Below are positions 24,882-34,065 of a stretch of DNA of 64,000 nucleotides, piece by piece (position 1 is the first letter of the stretch; each line of letters opens with the position of its first letter). The notes beneath the pieces were generated by a model that saw only the letters and a list, made by a program, of their open reading frames with translations, was not told the DNA's origin and did not search any database. Position numbers and translations under genes: made by a program. Origin of the DNA: Planctomycetota bacterium (lineage in GTDB: Bacteria; Planctomycetota; UBA1135; JACQFD01); contig JAEUHX010000013.1 in the NCBI GenBank assembly GCA_016792805.1, positions 1-64,000 of the forward strand, written 5' to 3'.

Positions 24882-27800
24882 ATGGCCTCTCGAAGCACCG
24901 TCGTCGGAATCGTTGCCCTCGTCGCCCTCGTCGTCATGGGTGTGATTGCCTTCCTCTTCCTGGGGGAGCAACCCGACCGAACGACCAGCACCGGCGTGAG
25001 CGGCGCCGACGAAGGCGCGAGCTCCGAGCTCGGCGCCGCGGCCTCCGCCGCGGAGGGCGCTGCCCAGGGACCGGCGGCAGCGAACTCGGGGAGCGGCGAG
25101 CGCGCCCAAGGGATTGAGCTCTCGGGCGCCGCCGCGGAGGAGATCGGGGAGCGCGTCGGCGTGCGAGGACGGCTGCTCTTGGCCGACTCCGGCCAGCCGC
25201 CCACGAATGCGCGCGTCACAGTGCTGACAGGGCAGACCCATCTCGATTATTGGCCTACCGCGCAGCGGCTCGGCGGCCGGCTTGAGCTGGAGCGAATCGA
25301 GCGGGAGGGCAGCCTCGCGCAGAAGGTGGTGTCAGCCGGCGGCTGGAAAGCCACTTGTGAAGTTGCCGCCAATGCCGACGGCACATTTGAAGTTCAAGTG
25401 CCGAAGAAAGCTCCGCGATTCTCACTGTACATTGAAGCCGATTTCGCCTGCGTGGCGGCCCCGCGCTGGTATCACCTCGGATCCAAGGAAGTGCAAGCGG
25501 GGCTCGAGATTGCGCTTCGCCCCGCCGCCGAGATTCAGGTCGAGGCGGTCGATGCCGCGGGCAAGGCGATCGCAGGAGTATTAGTGGGATCTGAGGAGAC
25601 ACAGACTTGGTACATCGGTGTTCAAACGCCCCGGCCGCGCCGGCTGCTGGAAGTCAACTCCAAGGGATTATTACGTTTGCGCTCGCTCAGCACGCGCGCT
25701 GCGTGGGTCTACGGGATCGCCGATGGGTATGCGCTCGCGCGCGAATCGGTCACTTCGTTGAAGCCGGGCGAAGTGACACCCGTCCGAATGCAACTTGCGC
25801 CGGAGATCCCACTCGAGGTGCGCGCCGTCGACGAAAAGGGCGACGCCCTGCCCGGTGCGCGGGTGAGGCTCTTTCCGGACGGCCGCGGCTTCGGACAGCT
25901 GCCGTTCGGCGTGGTCCAGACCGACGCTGCCGGGAGAGGCCGCCTCTCGAGCCTCGGTCCAGGGAAGTACAAGGTGTCGGCGCGATCGGATGGAATGCAG
26001 CTTTCCAGCGGTCCGACTCAGATCACACTTCCGCTCGATGCGAGTGCGCAGCCTCCCGTGTTCACTTTTGCGCGCGGCCACTCGATCAGCGGCATCGTCG
26101 TCGACTCCGCAAAGAGGCCCGTCGTCGGCGTACGCGTGTCGGCCCATAATGCGGAGGAAGAGAAGCCTCAGGCTCTTGTTCCCGGAGCGCCGCCCCGGCC
26201 CTTGCTCGTGCAGGAGGTCGTGACGGGACCGCAAGGCCAGTTTCGTCTCAGCGGGTTGACCGCATCTCCTCAGACGATTCGCGTCGCGATGGAGAAGCGT
26301 TCGCGCGCAACAAAAACACCCGTGCCGGTCGACTCCGAGAATATTGAGATTGTATTACCGGACCCGACCGGCCTCGCCGGCACCGTGGTCGACGCCGCGA
26401 CCGGCGAGGCGATCCGCGCCTTTGTCGTCTCCGTCGTCTCCGCCGACGACTATGCGACCAACGCAAATTATCCAAAAGAGCGACAGGTTCCCTACCTGAC
26501 CGACGACGGGAAGTTCGAAATCCTCGGTCTCGACCCGAAGCACTATCGCTTCGAGGTCGCGTCCGACGGGTTTGAGCTTTTTCTAAGCGAAGACGTGGAG
26601 GTGAAGCAGGGGCAGATTCAAGGCGATCTTGTTGCGCGGCTCATGGGAGGAGCGAGCATTGTTGGGAAAGTGGTCGACGCTGCCACGGGTGCTCCGGTGC
26701 GCGATGCCAGAGTGGAAGTGGTCTCCCAAGAGAGTGAGGACGGGCCTCCAGGCCGCATGCCCGGGCCAGCGGCGGTGCGTGCTGATGGCTCGTTTGAGTT
26801 CCGCGGCGTGCCGGCCGGAAAAGTAAGAGTCTACGCTTCCCATGAGCTTCTGACGGAGGCCGCCTCCGCGCTCTTGGACACCGCACCGGGCGCACGCATC
26901 GAGATTCCGCTCCTCGTCCTGAAGTCGGGCGGAAGCGCGATCGGTACGGTTCTCGACGACGCAGGCAAGCCGGTCACGCAGGGATTAGTGTACGCTAATC
27001 TTACCGAGGCCGCAGAGCCTTCGCCTTCGCTACGCAACGGCTGGCGCCAAACAAGCCTCGACTCCCAAGGCAGCTTTCGGCTCGATGGCCTCATCCCAGG
27101 GACCTGGAGCGTGACTGCTATTCCTCAGCGGGAGGGAACTGGCTCCAATGTGGCGAGCCGCCAGCACTCAGGAAAAGTGGTGATCGTCGAAGGAAGAACC
27201 TCACAAGTTGATTTTCAGGCGAGGAAAGGCGGCGGAGTCGACGTCACAGTTCGAGTGACGCAGAAAGGGGCTCCCATCAGTGGGACGACGGTCATGCTCT
27301 CCATCTACCGAACCGCCGAGGGCGAGTCCGCGCAGGAGAACTTCGCATCGAATGCAACAACCAATGATCAGGGAGAAGCGGTCTTTCAGAACGTGCAGCC
27401 GGGTCGAGGCACAGTCAGCTCTCACGCTTGGGCAGCCGGCTCGAGCTCGGGCTTCTCAAGAGATGTAGAGATCAGCTCGGAGCCTAAACAGAAGATTGAG
27501 TTCGAGCTGCCCATGGGCGGATCGATCCGTGGGCGCGTCACGCGCGCATCCGATGGGACGGCGGTCGCCGGACTGATGCTCACCTGCTGGAGTCATGATC
27601 CGACGAGGCCCGGCATGAATTCGAACGCTCAGGCGACGACGGATCGGGACGGCCGGTATGAATTCTTGGCCGTGCTGCCGGGGAATGTGACTGTCAATAC
27701 TCAGCTCGATGGAGGGTACCGCGACCGATCCTCATCGGAGTTCAAGGGACTCACGAACAAGACTGCGACGGTGAGCGTCGTCGAGGGTGGAGTAGCAACG

Positions 27801-28382
27801 CTCGACCTTGCGCTGGAATCTGGATCGACCGTTCTCGTCGAGGTTCTCGATCCGTCAGGGAATCCCGTGAACGGGGCATGGGTGAATATCAATCCACAGA
27901 ATCAGGACGGAACCAACGAGAACGGTCAGAACGCATCGGGGCAGACGAATGGTGCGGGACTCGCCCGCGTCAGCGGCGTCTCTCGAGGCATGGCGATTGC
28001 CTATGTCCAAAGGGAAGGATTTCCCCCCGCACAAAGTGAACCGTTCATCGTGGCCGAAGGCTCTGACACCCGGATTACCGTGCGGCTGAGGCCGGGCTCC
28101 CGCATTCTGCTCGTGCTGCGCGCCCCCGATGGGAGCGTGCTCCAGCCCGATTATGTGCTTCTGCAGGGGCCGAACGGGCTCCATGCACCCGGGTGGGAAA
28201 CGGACGATTCGGACGGCGTTCGCGCAACAAAACTATTCGCCGAGCCGGCTGAGTATCAAGGCACCGCGTATGTGAACGGCTTCGAGCCCATTACGTTCAA
28301 GGTATCCGTGCCGGATGCTCAGCCGCGGCGCATCGATATCCGTGCGGATTCGCTGAAGAAGTCGGGCGACGGGAATAAGTAG
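24882..28382 (+). CDS. Giant carboxypeptidase-regulatory-like repeat protein, membrane-anchored
   Basis: The 1166-residue protein has a single N-terminal membrane segment (VVGIVALVALVVMGVIAFLFL) and an Ala/Gly/Glu-rich linker. About ten prealbumin-like domains then follow to the C-terminus, for example ISGIVVDSAKRPVVGVRV, GLAGTVVDAATGEAIRAFVV, IVGKVVDAATGAPVRDARV, AIGTVLDDAGKPVTQGLVY and IRGRVTRASDGTAVAGLML, each with a DxxGxFxxxxxxPG-type second half. It has no catalytic motif and is probably a cell-envelope scaffold or adhesion protein. ATG 24882 is chosen as the residue directly before the anchor. A TTG-started fragment of the same type follows 19 bp downstream. Confidence 0.9.
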   Translation: MASRSTVVGIVALVALVVMGVIAFLFLGEQPDRTTSTGVSGADEGASSELGAAASAAEGAAQGPAAANSGSGERAQGIELSGAAAEEIGERVGVRGRLLLADSGQPPTNARVTVLTGQTHLDYWPTAQRLGGRLELERIEREGSLAQKVVSAGGWKATCEVAANADGTFEVQVPKKAPRFSLYIEADFACVAAPRWYHLGSKEVQAGLEIALRPAAEIQVEAVDAAGKAIAGVLVGSEETQTWYIGVQTPRPRRLLEVNSKGLLRLRSLSTRAAWVYGIADGYALARESVTSLKPGEVTPVRMQLAPEIPLEVRAVDEKGDALPGARVRLFPDGRGFGQLPFGVVQTDAAGRGRLSSLGPGKYKVSARSDGMQLSSGPTQITLPLDASAQPPVFTFARGHSISGIVVDSAKRPVVGVRVSAHNAEEEKPQALVPGAPPRPLLVQEVVTGPQGQFRLSGLTASPQTIRVAMEKRSRATKTPVPVDSENIEIVLPDPTGLAGTVVDAATGEAIRAFVVSVVSADDYATNANYPKERQVPYLTDDGKFEILGLDPKHYRFEVASDGFELFLSEDVEVKQGQIQGDLVARLMGGASIVGKVVDAATGAPVRDARVEVVSQESEDGPPGRMPGPAAVRADGSFEFRGVPAGKVRVYASHELLTEAASALLDTAPGARIEIPLLVLKSGGSAIGTVLDDAGKPVTQGLVYANLTEAAEPSPSLRNGWRQTSLDSQGSFRLDGLIPGTWSVTAIPQREGTGSNVASRQHSGKVVIVEGRTSQVDFQARKGGGVDVTVRVTQKGAPISGTTVMLSIYRTAEGESAQENFASNATTNDQGEAVFQNVQPGRGTVSSHAWAAGSSSGFSRDVEISSEPKQKIEFELPMGGSIRGRVTRASDGTAVAGLMLTCWSHDPTRPGMNSNAQATTDRDGRYEFLAVLPGNVTVNTQLDGGYRDRSSSEFKGLTNKTATVSVVEGGVATLDLALESGSTVLVEVLDPSGNPVNGAWVNINPQNQDGTNENGQNASGQTNGAGLARVSGVSRGMAIAYVQREGFPPAQSEPFIVAEGSDTRITVRLRPGSRILLVLRAPDGSVLQPDYVLLQGPNGLHAPGWETDDSDGVRATKLFAEPAEYQGTAYVNGFEPITFKVSVPDAQPRRIDIRADSLKKSGDGNK

Positions 28383-28401
28383 TACCCGCGAGGATTGAGA
28401 G

Positions 28402-29098
28402 TTGCGTCGCGCCGCTCTTATTGCGTTCGTCCTCACGCTGCTGATGGTTGCAGTCGCGCTGATGGCTTGCTTTCTCGGCACCGATCCCACCGAGGAAGGG
28501 TCCGGCGAAAGCGGGGCGCGAAGAGCCGCGGAGGAGTCGGTCGTGGCAGGTGCTCCGGGGGCTCAGCCGAAGCCCGCATCGGCGGATGCCGAATCCTCGA
28601 AGCGGAGTGGGACGAGCTCCAGCGTTTCGATTCGCGGGCGTGTCATCGGGCCCGACGGCGCTCCCGCGGCGGCCGCTCGAGCTCGAGTCGCTGAGCGATT
28701 CGAGCGCGAGCTATCGGATTCCGAGGATTCCTGGCGCGCGCGCACTCGGAGTCTGGAGTGCTGACGCTCCATCCTGGGATTTGTGTGAATCCCAGGATTA
28801 TGCTCCGAAGATGATTGAGGGTGCTCAAGTAAGGAGTCGATCGCTAAGGGAGCTCGAATATGACTTCGTCCTGAATGCCGGGGGAACGCTGGAGGGCGTC
28901 GTACGCGACGAGATTGATTTGTGGGTGCTCCAGCCGGCGCGGTCAGCCCCTGGGCGCATTGGCTTCACCGTGGAGGCGGGAAGCTACAAATTTGTGATCA
29001 AGTCCGACGGCTTCGCGCCGACGGAGCTTGGTCCGTTCACCCTTCCAGCGTCGGGGAGCACCCTCACACTCGACGCCGTGCTCAAGCGCACGCAATAA
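28402..29098 (+). pseudogene. Frameshifted short carboxypeptidase-regulatory-like protein
   Basis: A TTG-started frame (28402-28764) encodes a lipoprotein-like leader (MRRAALIAFVLTLLMVAVAL, then MACFLG) and the start of a prealbumin-like domain (SVSIRGRVIGPDGAPAAAA), then runs into low-quality sequence and stops. In the next frame, open to 29098, the domain continues: ALGVWSADAPSWDLCESQDY, NAGGTLEGVVRDEIDLWVL and GFTVEAGSYKFVIKSDGF. The two halves make one coherent protein of about 230 residues if joined by a frameshift near 28670-28720. This may be a real mutation or a sequencing error. It directly follows the giant protein in the same direction. Confidence 0.65.
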
Positions 29099-29309
29099 TC
29101 GGGTGCGCGCAGGACTCCGGGATGGATCTCCGTTTGTAGGATCACGGCGGCGGGCCAGCTTGTCCTTGGGCTTCCGTGTCCGTTGAGGCCCATGACCAGC
29201 CAGCTCCCTCCGTCTGGCGCGGGCAGACGCCAGGGGGAGGCCCGAGACACACACGACCGCCGCGCGCCGCGCGCTCGCTCGCGTGCTCGCGGTTAGCATC
29301 CCGGCACGG

Positions 29310-30446
29310 ATGATCCCGCCCCGCAAGACCCGCACGATTCGCATCCGCTCGCTCCGCGTCGGCGGCGACGCCCCGATTGCCGTCCAAAGCATGGCCGCCA
29401 CGCGCACGCGCGACCTCGCCGCGACGCTCCGCCAGATCCGCATTCTCGAAGCGGCCGGCGCCGATCTGATTCGCATCGCCGTCGACAGCCGCGAGGATGT
29501 GGCGGCGCTTGCACAATTGCGCTCGCAGACGAACGCCGTGCTCTCCGTCGACCTCCAGGAGAGCTACAAGCTCGCCGAACAGGTGGCACCCCACGTCGAC
29601 AAGATTCGTTACAACCCCGGGCACCTGCACCATCACGAGAGACAGCGCTCCGTGCGCGACAAAGTGGCCTGGATCGCCGACCAAGCGGCGCGGCACGGCT
29701 GCGCGATTCGCATTGGCGTGAACGCCGGCTCGATCGCGCCCGAGTATCAGGAGCGGTTTGGTGAAGATCATGTTTCTGCGATCGTCCAGAGCGCTGTCGA
29801 TCATTGCGAGATCATGGACGCGCTCGGCTTCCGAGATTATTGCGTCTCGATCAAGGATAGCGATCCGCGTCTTGTGATCGACGCCAACATGCGCTTCGCC
29901 GCACAGCGCCCCGACGTTCCGATTCACCTCGGCGTGACGGAGGCGGGGATGCCGCCCGAAGGGATCATCAAGACGCGCATTGCGTTTGAGCAACTTCTGT
30001 CGCGCGGCATCGGCGACACGCTGCGCGTTTCATTGACTCTGCCGTTCGACGACAAGGGGAAGGAGATCGAGGTTGGCCGCGAGCTGATTCGTGATATTGA
30101 AGCCGGGCGCTTCCGGTCGGTGCCGCCGAATTTCTTCGACGGGCTAAATATCATTGCGTGTCCGTCGTGCTCGCGCGTGGAGAACGAGAAGTTTATTGAG
30201 CTTGCGGAGGAGGTCAAAAAAATGACGGCCTACGCGAAAGAGCACAAGCTCACGATTGCGGTGATGGGCTGCCGCGTGAACGGACCGGGGGAGACGGACG
30301 ATGCCGACCTCGGGCTCTGGTGCGGACCGACGACTGTGAACTTGAAGAAAGGACCGCAGGAGCTGGGCGCGTTTGCCTATGACGCGATTCTCCCGCGGCT
30401 GCGCGAGGAACTCGACGCGCTGATCGAAGCGCGCGGGCGGCGCTAG
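29310..30446 (+). CDS. ispG: 4-hydroxy-3-methylbut-2-enyl diphosphate synthase (IspG/GcpE)
   Basis: IspG converts 2-C-methyl-D-erythritol 2,4-cyclodiphosphate to HMBPP in the MEP pathway of isoprenoid synthesis, using a [4Fe-4S] cluster. The 378-residue protein has the TIM-barrel N-terminus ([18 protein letters not shown]), [14 protein letters not shown], and the C-terminal cluster ligands Cys284 and Cys287 (ACPSCSR) and Cys321 (GCRVNGPGE), with Glu328 in NGPGE as the fourth ligand or catalytic residue. This is the short two-domain bacterial form. ATG 29310 is chosen because the conserved sequence starts soon after. It stands alone among surface-protein genes, followed by palindromic repeats. 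Confidence 0.97.
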   Translation: MIPPRKTRTIRIRSLRVGGDAPIAVQSMAATRTRDLAATLRQIRILEAAGADLIRIAVDSREDVAALAQLRSQTNAVLSVDLQESYKLAEQVAPHVDKIRYNPGHLHHHERQRSVRDKVAWIADQAARHGCAIRIGVNAGSIAPEYQERFGEDHVSAIVQSAVDHCEIMDALGFRDYCVSIKDSDPRLVIDANMRFAAQRPDVPIHLGVTEAGMPPEGIIKTRIAFEQLLSRGIGDTLRVSLTLPFDDKGKEIEVGRELIRDIEAGRFRSVPPNFFDGLNIIACPSCSRVENEKFIELAEEVKKMTAYAKEHKLTIAVMGCRVNGPGETDDADLGLWCGPTTVNLKKGPQELGAFAYDAILPRLREELDALIEARGRR

Positions 30447-30465
30447 GGTTCGACGGGCGTGTTTC

Positions 30466-30510
30466 ATTGCGGGGCACGCCCCGCAATCCCGGTTGGCGCG
30501 CGCGCCAACC
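30466..30510. repeat. Two strong palindromes after ispG
   Basis: ATTGCGGGGC-AC-GCCCCGCAAT (30466-30487) has a perfect 10-bp stem, and GGTTGGCGCGCGCGCCAACC (30491-30510) is a perfect 20-bp palindrome. The first resembles the GCGGGGCAAGCCCCGC units at 183 and 46907. They lie 20 bp after the ispG stop and could act in transcription termination, although no T-tract follows. Confidence 0.65.
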
Positions 30511-30580
30511 CCACTTCACAAGAAGGACGCGGCGCATCGACACGATGGACCGGCGCCGCCCGTGGACTCGCCTCTCTCTA

Positions 30581-30704
30581 ATCGGAGCCACTGTGAGTCC
30601 CACCAATCGGGGTCGTTGTGAGTCCCGCCAATCGAGGTCGTTGTGAGTTCCCCAATCGGAGCCGTGGGAAGCCCCTCTCATCGGAGCCGTGGGGAGCCGG
30701 CGTG
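30581..30704. repeat. 25-bp tandem repeat, about 4-5 imperfect units
   Basis: Units begin at 30581, 30606, 30631, 30655 and 30680, each starting ATCGGAG or a close variant, followed by CCGTTGTGAGTCCC-like sequence; the unit length is 24-25 bp. The last unit runs into the 31-bp dispersed repeat at 30711. It lies in the 368-bp gap between ispG and the next lipoprotein gene, where I see no gene. Confidence 0.75.
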
Positions 30705-30710
30705 CCGGTT

Positions 30711-30741
30711 CCGATTCGGACGCGCGTGCGCGTCCGGATGA
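30711..30741. repeat. 31-bp dispersed palindromic repeat, copy 2
   Basis: The unit runs from ccgatt through cggacgcgcgtgcgcgtccg to gatga, with GGACGCGCG-TGCGCGTCC as an inverted repeat. It is identical to the copy at 47216-47246 and differs at two positions from that at 16612-16642. Confidence 0.8.
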
Positions 30742-30814
30742 CGCACGGCGCCAACGATCCACACGCTCGGGAAAGTGGCCCGAACAAACCACGCCGGCCG
30801 GCGTCCTTAGCGCC

Positions 30815-32695
30815 ATGAAGCTCCTGGCGGCCGCATCCTTGGGATTCCTCGCCGCGATCCCGCTCAACGGCTGCGCCCGCATCGCGGAGGCCCCGAATCC
30901 TGCGGCTTCGCCTCACGCTCTCCGCGGCCGCGTACTCCATCCTCAGGGCACCGCCGTCGCTGGCGCGCGGGTCCGCCTCGCGTCGGTGGAGCCGCGGAGC
31001 GCCACGATCGAGCCGATCTCCGCCACCACCGATTCCCTCGGCGAATTTGTTATCCCGCAGGCCGCGCCGGGTCGCTGGCTCCTCGTCGCGTCCGCGCCGG
31101 GCTATGGCGCATGCTCGAGTGACGTGTTTGCGGTCGACCCCGGCGATGCTGCGCCAGCGCCGCTGCAGGAACTCGTGCTCGAGCGCGCCTGCCGGATCGA
31201 AGGGCGGATCCTCGATGACCAGGGGCAGCCAGTCGGAGGCGCAACTGTGAGTGTGGAAGGGCTCAGCCTTCCCAATGTCGACGGCAGCCGAACTGTTGCT
31301 TCCTCCGACGCGAGCGGTGCCTTCCGTATCGATGGCATTCCCGCTCGGCTGCCGTCGCTTCGCGGCCGTGTCGAGCATCGCGAGTTCCATGAGCTGACAT
31401 TTGACTGGGCGAGCCTCGCGGAAGACGGCGTGCTGCGGCCTCGGCGGGCGCCGTCGATCGAGGTGCGGGCGCACGATCTCGAGGGAGCGCCGGTGAAGAT
31501 TCAATATGTTGTTTTTGGAGCGAGCGAAGGGAATTCTTGTCTATCGGCGAGCGAGGATTCAATCATCGGACCATTGGATTCCGATTTCGTGAATGTAATT
31601 TCGGACGCCCACTGGAAGATTTGTGCCTCCTCGATCTCACCACGGCCGCGCACGACATGTACGCTCTTCGTTGTTTCGACCGATGGCTGGCGAAGCGAAA
31701 CAGTGAGCTTCGACTCGATGTCTTCCCATGGATCGTTCGATTTGGAAGTGCCCGTTGGTTCCCGTAGATTCGCGGAGCGACTCGATGTCTCGCGGGCAAG
31801 CCCGATCAGCCGCTGCGCCGTGATCGTCGAGCCGGCGCCGGGGCCTGCCTCGACCGACGTCGTCGGAGAAGTTACTTTTCGCGGGCGCCCCGTGCCGGCC
31901 GTCGCCGTTTCGATTCGCACCGCACCGGTTCCCGGAGCTGATGAGAAGATCCTCGCTTCGACGACGACCGGGCAGAGCGGAGCTTTTCGGCTGGTTCGGC
32001 CGGAGGCGGCAGGCGCTGCGAAAGTTACAGCTCAGCATGCGTTCTCGAAGCAGTGTTTCGAGCTGCCTGCGCCATCCGATCCTTCGAAAATCGTGAGCTT
32101 CGAACTCCTCGGAGCTGAGGTCCGCGGTCGGGTCGTCGATCGCGCAGGGCGCGGAGTCCGCGCACCGGTGCGTCTCTCGAGCCCGGCGGGAGTGCTCGAA
32201 GCGGCGACGACCTCCGACCCGGATGGCAATTACCGATTTGTGGGCGTTCCCAACGGGCCGTGGATTGCGTCCATCGACATGCTGCATGGTGAGTGGGACT
32301 ACGATCCAATGGAGCTCAGGGCGCCGTCTGCGTGGGGCTACGCGCGCTCGGGTCGAATTGACGTGCGCGATGGCACTGATATCGCCGTGCCTGATCTGGT
32401 GGTGAGTGCCGGCGCGACGCTCCGGTGCACAGTGATCACAGCGAAGGGCACACCTCCGCCGCAGGAGCTTCTCGTCAGCGTTCGCACAGATATCGAGGAG
32501 GCGCTTCCGGCCGGGAGATTTGTGGCCCATGTGTATGCAACGCACGGCGGCGCGATCACCCGACTTCCGGCTGGGCAGGCGCAAATCAAACTCGCGGGGC
32601 CCGAGGGCGCGCGGTGGCGTCTGCACTCTCCGAACTCCGTCGAGCTCCGCGCGGGCGAAACGACGTCGATCGCACTTGTGGTTTCTCCCCGCTGA
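30815..32695 (+). CDS. Carboxypeptidase-regulatory-like repeat lipoprotein
   Basis: The 626-residue protein has a lipoprotein signal (MKLLAAASLGFLAAIPLNGC, lipidated Cys20). At least four prealbumin-like units follow: LRGRVLHPQGTAVAGARVRL, IEGRILDDQGQPVGGATVSV, VVGEVTFRGRPVPAVAVSIR and VRGRVVDRAGRGVRAPVRL, each followed by a GxFxxxxxPAGxxxL-type strand. The C-terminus ends in ELRAGETTSIALVVSP. No catalytic motif is visible. It is the last of the surface-protein group and is preceded by repeats. The open frame extends upstream to 30689, but that portion is repeat sequence, so ATG 30815 is used. Confidence 0.88.
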   Translation: MKLLAAASLGFLAAIPLNGCARIAEAPNPAASPHALRGRVLHPQGTAVAGARVRLASVEPRSATIEPISATTDSLGEFVIPQAAPGRWLLVASAPGYGACSSDVFAVDPGDAAPAPLQELVLERACRIEGRILDDQGQPVGGATVSVEGLSLPNVDGSRTVASSDASGAFRIDGIPARLPSLRGRVEHREFHELTFDWASLAEDGVLRPRRAPSIEVRAHDLEGAPVKIQYVVFGASEGNSCLSASEDSIIGPLDSDFVNVISDAHWKICASSISPRPRTTCTLFVVSTDGWRSETVSFDSMSSHGSFDLEVPVGSRRFAERLDVSRASPISRCAVIVEPAPGPASTDVVGEVTFRGRPVPAVAVSIRTAPVPGADEKILASTTTGQSGAFRLVRPEAAGAAKVTAQHAFSKQCFELPAPSDPSKIVSFELLGAEVRGRVVDRAGRGVRAPVRLSSPAGVLEAATTSDPDGNYRFVGVPNGPWIASIDMLHGEWDYDPMELRAPSAWGYARSGRIDVRDGTDIAVPDLVVSAGATLRCTVITAKGTPPPQELLVSVRTDIEEALPAGRFVAHVYATHGGAITRLPAGQAQIKLAGPEGARWRLHSPNSVELRAGETTSIALVVSPR

Positions 32696-33167
32696 AGAAA
32701 GTCCGACGTTCCGAGCAATGGGCGTGCCCCGCCGCGTTCGTGACCCCAACCTTCCCCCGCGAGGATCCCTGTCGCGCGTTCGTTCCTTTGCGCGCCGCCT
32801 TCTTTACAATCCGTCCACCCGTAGAACGAGCGCTGCTCGAACGACCATGCCCGTTCCACAACCCGACGACCGCTGGACCATTCTCGTTCGACAGTACGGA
32901 GGTCATGCCAAGCTTGGCGACAAAGATGCCACCGGAGCAACTGTACAGGTTCGGGGAATGCGCATGGGCCTGACGCCGGCTCGATCCCGGACGCCTCTGC
33001 CTGAGGAAGCCTCCCGCCGAAGTCCTGCGCGCCTGGCGAGGCAGTGGCGCAATCGCCAATGCGGAGTACAACCGCTTGACGCGACGTCCATAATAAGAGG
33101 GTGGCGATCACTCTTCCGCCGATTGCGATCCCGCTGAATCCATGCTGATCCATGGCGAGTAGCTAGA
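32696..33167. other. Intergenic region without a convincing gene
   Basis: Frames on both strands are open for 100-200 codons here but are arginine/serine-rich, lack start signals and show no family motifs. I see no clear repeat or terminator apart from short GC-rich inverted repeats. Confidence 0.4.
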
Positions 33168-33713
33168 TTGCGCTCCACGATTCGACAAACGCTCTTGGAA
33201 GCTGGCGAGAGATTCGTGCGCCGAATCACTCTTGTGCGCGGGGTTCAGCGGGTCGCACTCATCGGTTCGATCGTCACGGACAAGTGCAACCCCAAAGACA
33301 TCGATTTTCTCCTGACGGTCTCCGCCGAGATCGACATGGGCGCAGCTGCATTGGCCGGCCGAAGGCTGAAGGGGAGTCTGCAGGGCTACAACTCGGGCGC
33401 TGATGTATTCCTCTGTGATATCCATCATCAATACATTGGCCGAACTTGCTCCTACCGCGAGTGTCGGCCGCGAGTGGCGTGTGAAGGCACCGACTGTCGC
33501 CCGGACTCTCGGCTGGCCACAGATTTCCATTTAGTGAAACTGCACCCCGACTTGTGCAAGAATCCTCCGGTCATCGTCTGGCCGATCCCACACATCGCAG
33601 TTCCTATACCCGACGATGTGGCGCAGATGCTCGAGCGGCTAACTGCCCGTGGCAAAAGTGCTCCGCAGAGCGAGCGCGAGGATTTTTCGCGAGATCGAGA
33701 AGGACCGCCGTAG
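33168..33713 (+). CDS. Nucleotidyltransferase-like protein, C-terminus rewritten by a MITE
   Basis: The protein (181 residues, TTG start) contains VALIGSIVTDKCNPKDIDFLLTV at about 28-50, the GSxxxxxxxxxDxD pattern of the minimal nucleotidyltransferase fold, which transfers nucleotides to small molecules or proteins. A cysteine-rich stretch (RTCSYRECRPRVACEG, then TDCRP) follows. The last 23 residues (TARGKSAPQSERE and beyond) are encoded by the inserted inverted-repeat element at 33643-33801. Without the element and its CTAA duplication, the frame would read ERLSSEHSR and stop. The start codon is uncertain, and function as an enzyme, antitoxin or toxin partner is unknown. Confidence 0.6.
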   Translation: MRSTIRQTLLEAGERFVRRITLVRGVQRVALIGSIVTDKCNPKDIDFLLTVSAEIDMGAAALAGRRLKGSLQGYNSGADVFLCDIHHQYIGRTCSYRECRPRVACEGTDCRPDSRLATDFHLVKLHPDLCKNPPVIVWPIPHIAVPIPDDVAQMLERLTARGKSAPQSEREDFSRDREGPP

Positions 33714-33801
33714 CCGTAGCAAGGAGTTACGGCGAGGCGGGCCAACGATGAGATCGCGAAAAAGTCCCGCGCGCAGCTCGGATGACTTTTGCCACGGGCA
33801 G
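33643..33801. mobile_element. 159-bp MITE-like element with 17-bp perfect terminal inverted repeats
   Basis: The left end CTGCCCGTGGCAAAAGT (33643-33659) is the exact reverse complement of the right end (33785-33801). CTAA flanks it on both sides (33639-33642 and 33802-33805), a 4-bp target duplication. There is no transposase inside. A degenerate copy in inverse orientation lies at about 57903-58084 and shares most of the internal sequence. It is inserted in the 3' end of the nucleotidyltransferase-like gene. Confidence 0.85.
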
Positions 33802-34065
33802 CTAAGTTCGGAGCATTCGAGGTAGGCAAGCATCGCGAGATGCGCGGGATCGCCGAGGCGAGGCCCGAGTGAGATTTCACAAGAGCTCCGGCGCCCCTCC
33901 GTGCGCGGCGCATTCGCGGACTCACATATGATCACGAGGGAGATTCAATAGAACGGACGCGCGCGAGTACTCCATCCTCTGGGGAACGGCGTCTAGAATC
34001 GAGCCGCGCGATTTTTTTCTGCTCCCCAAGTCTCTCGATCCATCGATCGTAGACGTGCTTAGAAC

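Noticed and set aside
30581..30704. CRISPR array
   Set aside because: Units are contiguous 25-bp tandem repeats without unique spacers, and no cas genes are near.
32520..33137. Open frame of about 200 codons in the gap after the lipoprotein gene
   Set aside because: The composition is arginine-rich, there is no good start site, and the other strand is equally open. No domain was recognised.
33168..33713. Toxin-antitoxin system with an MNT-type antitoxin
   Set aside because: A nucleotidyltransferase pattern is present, but no HEPN partner gene lies next to it.
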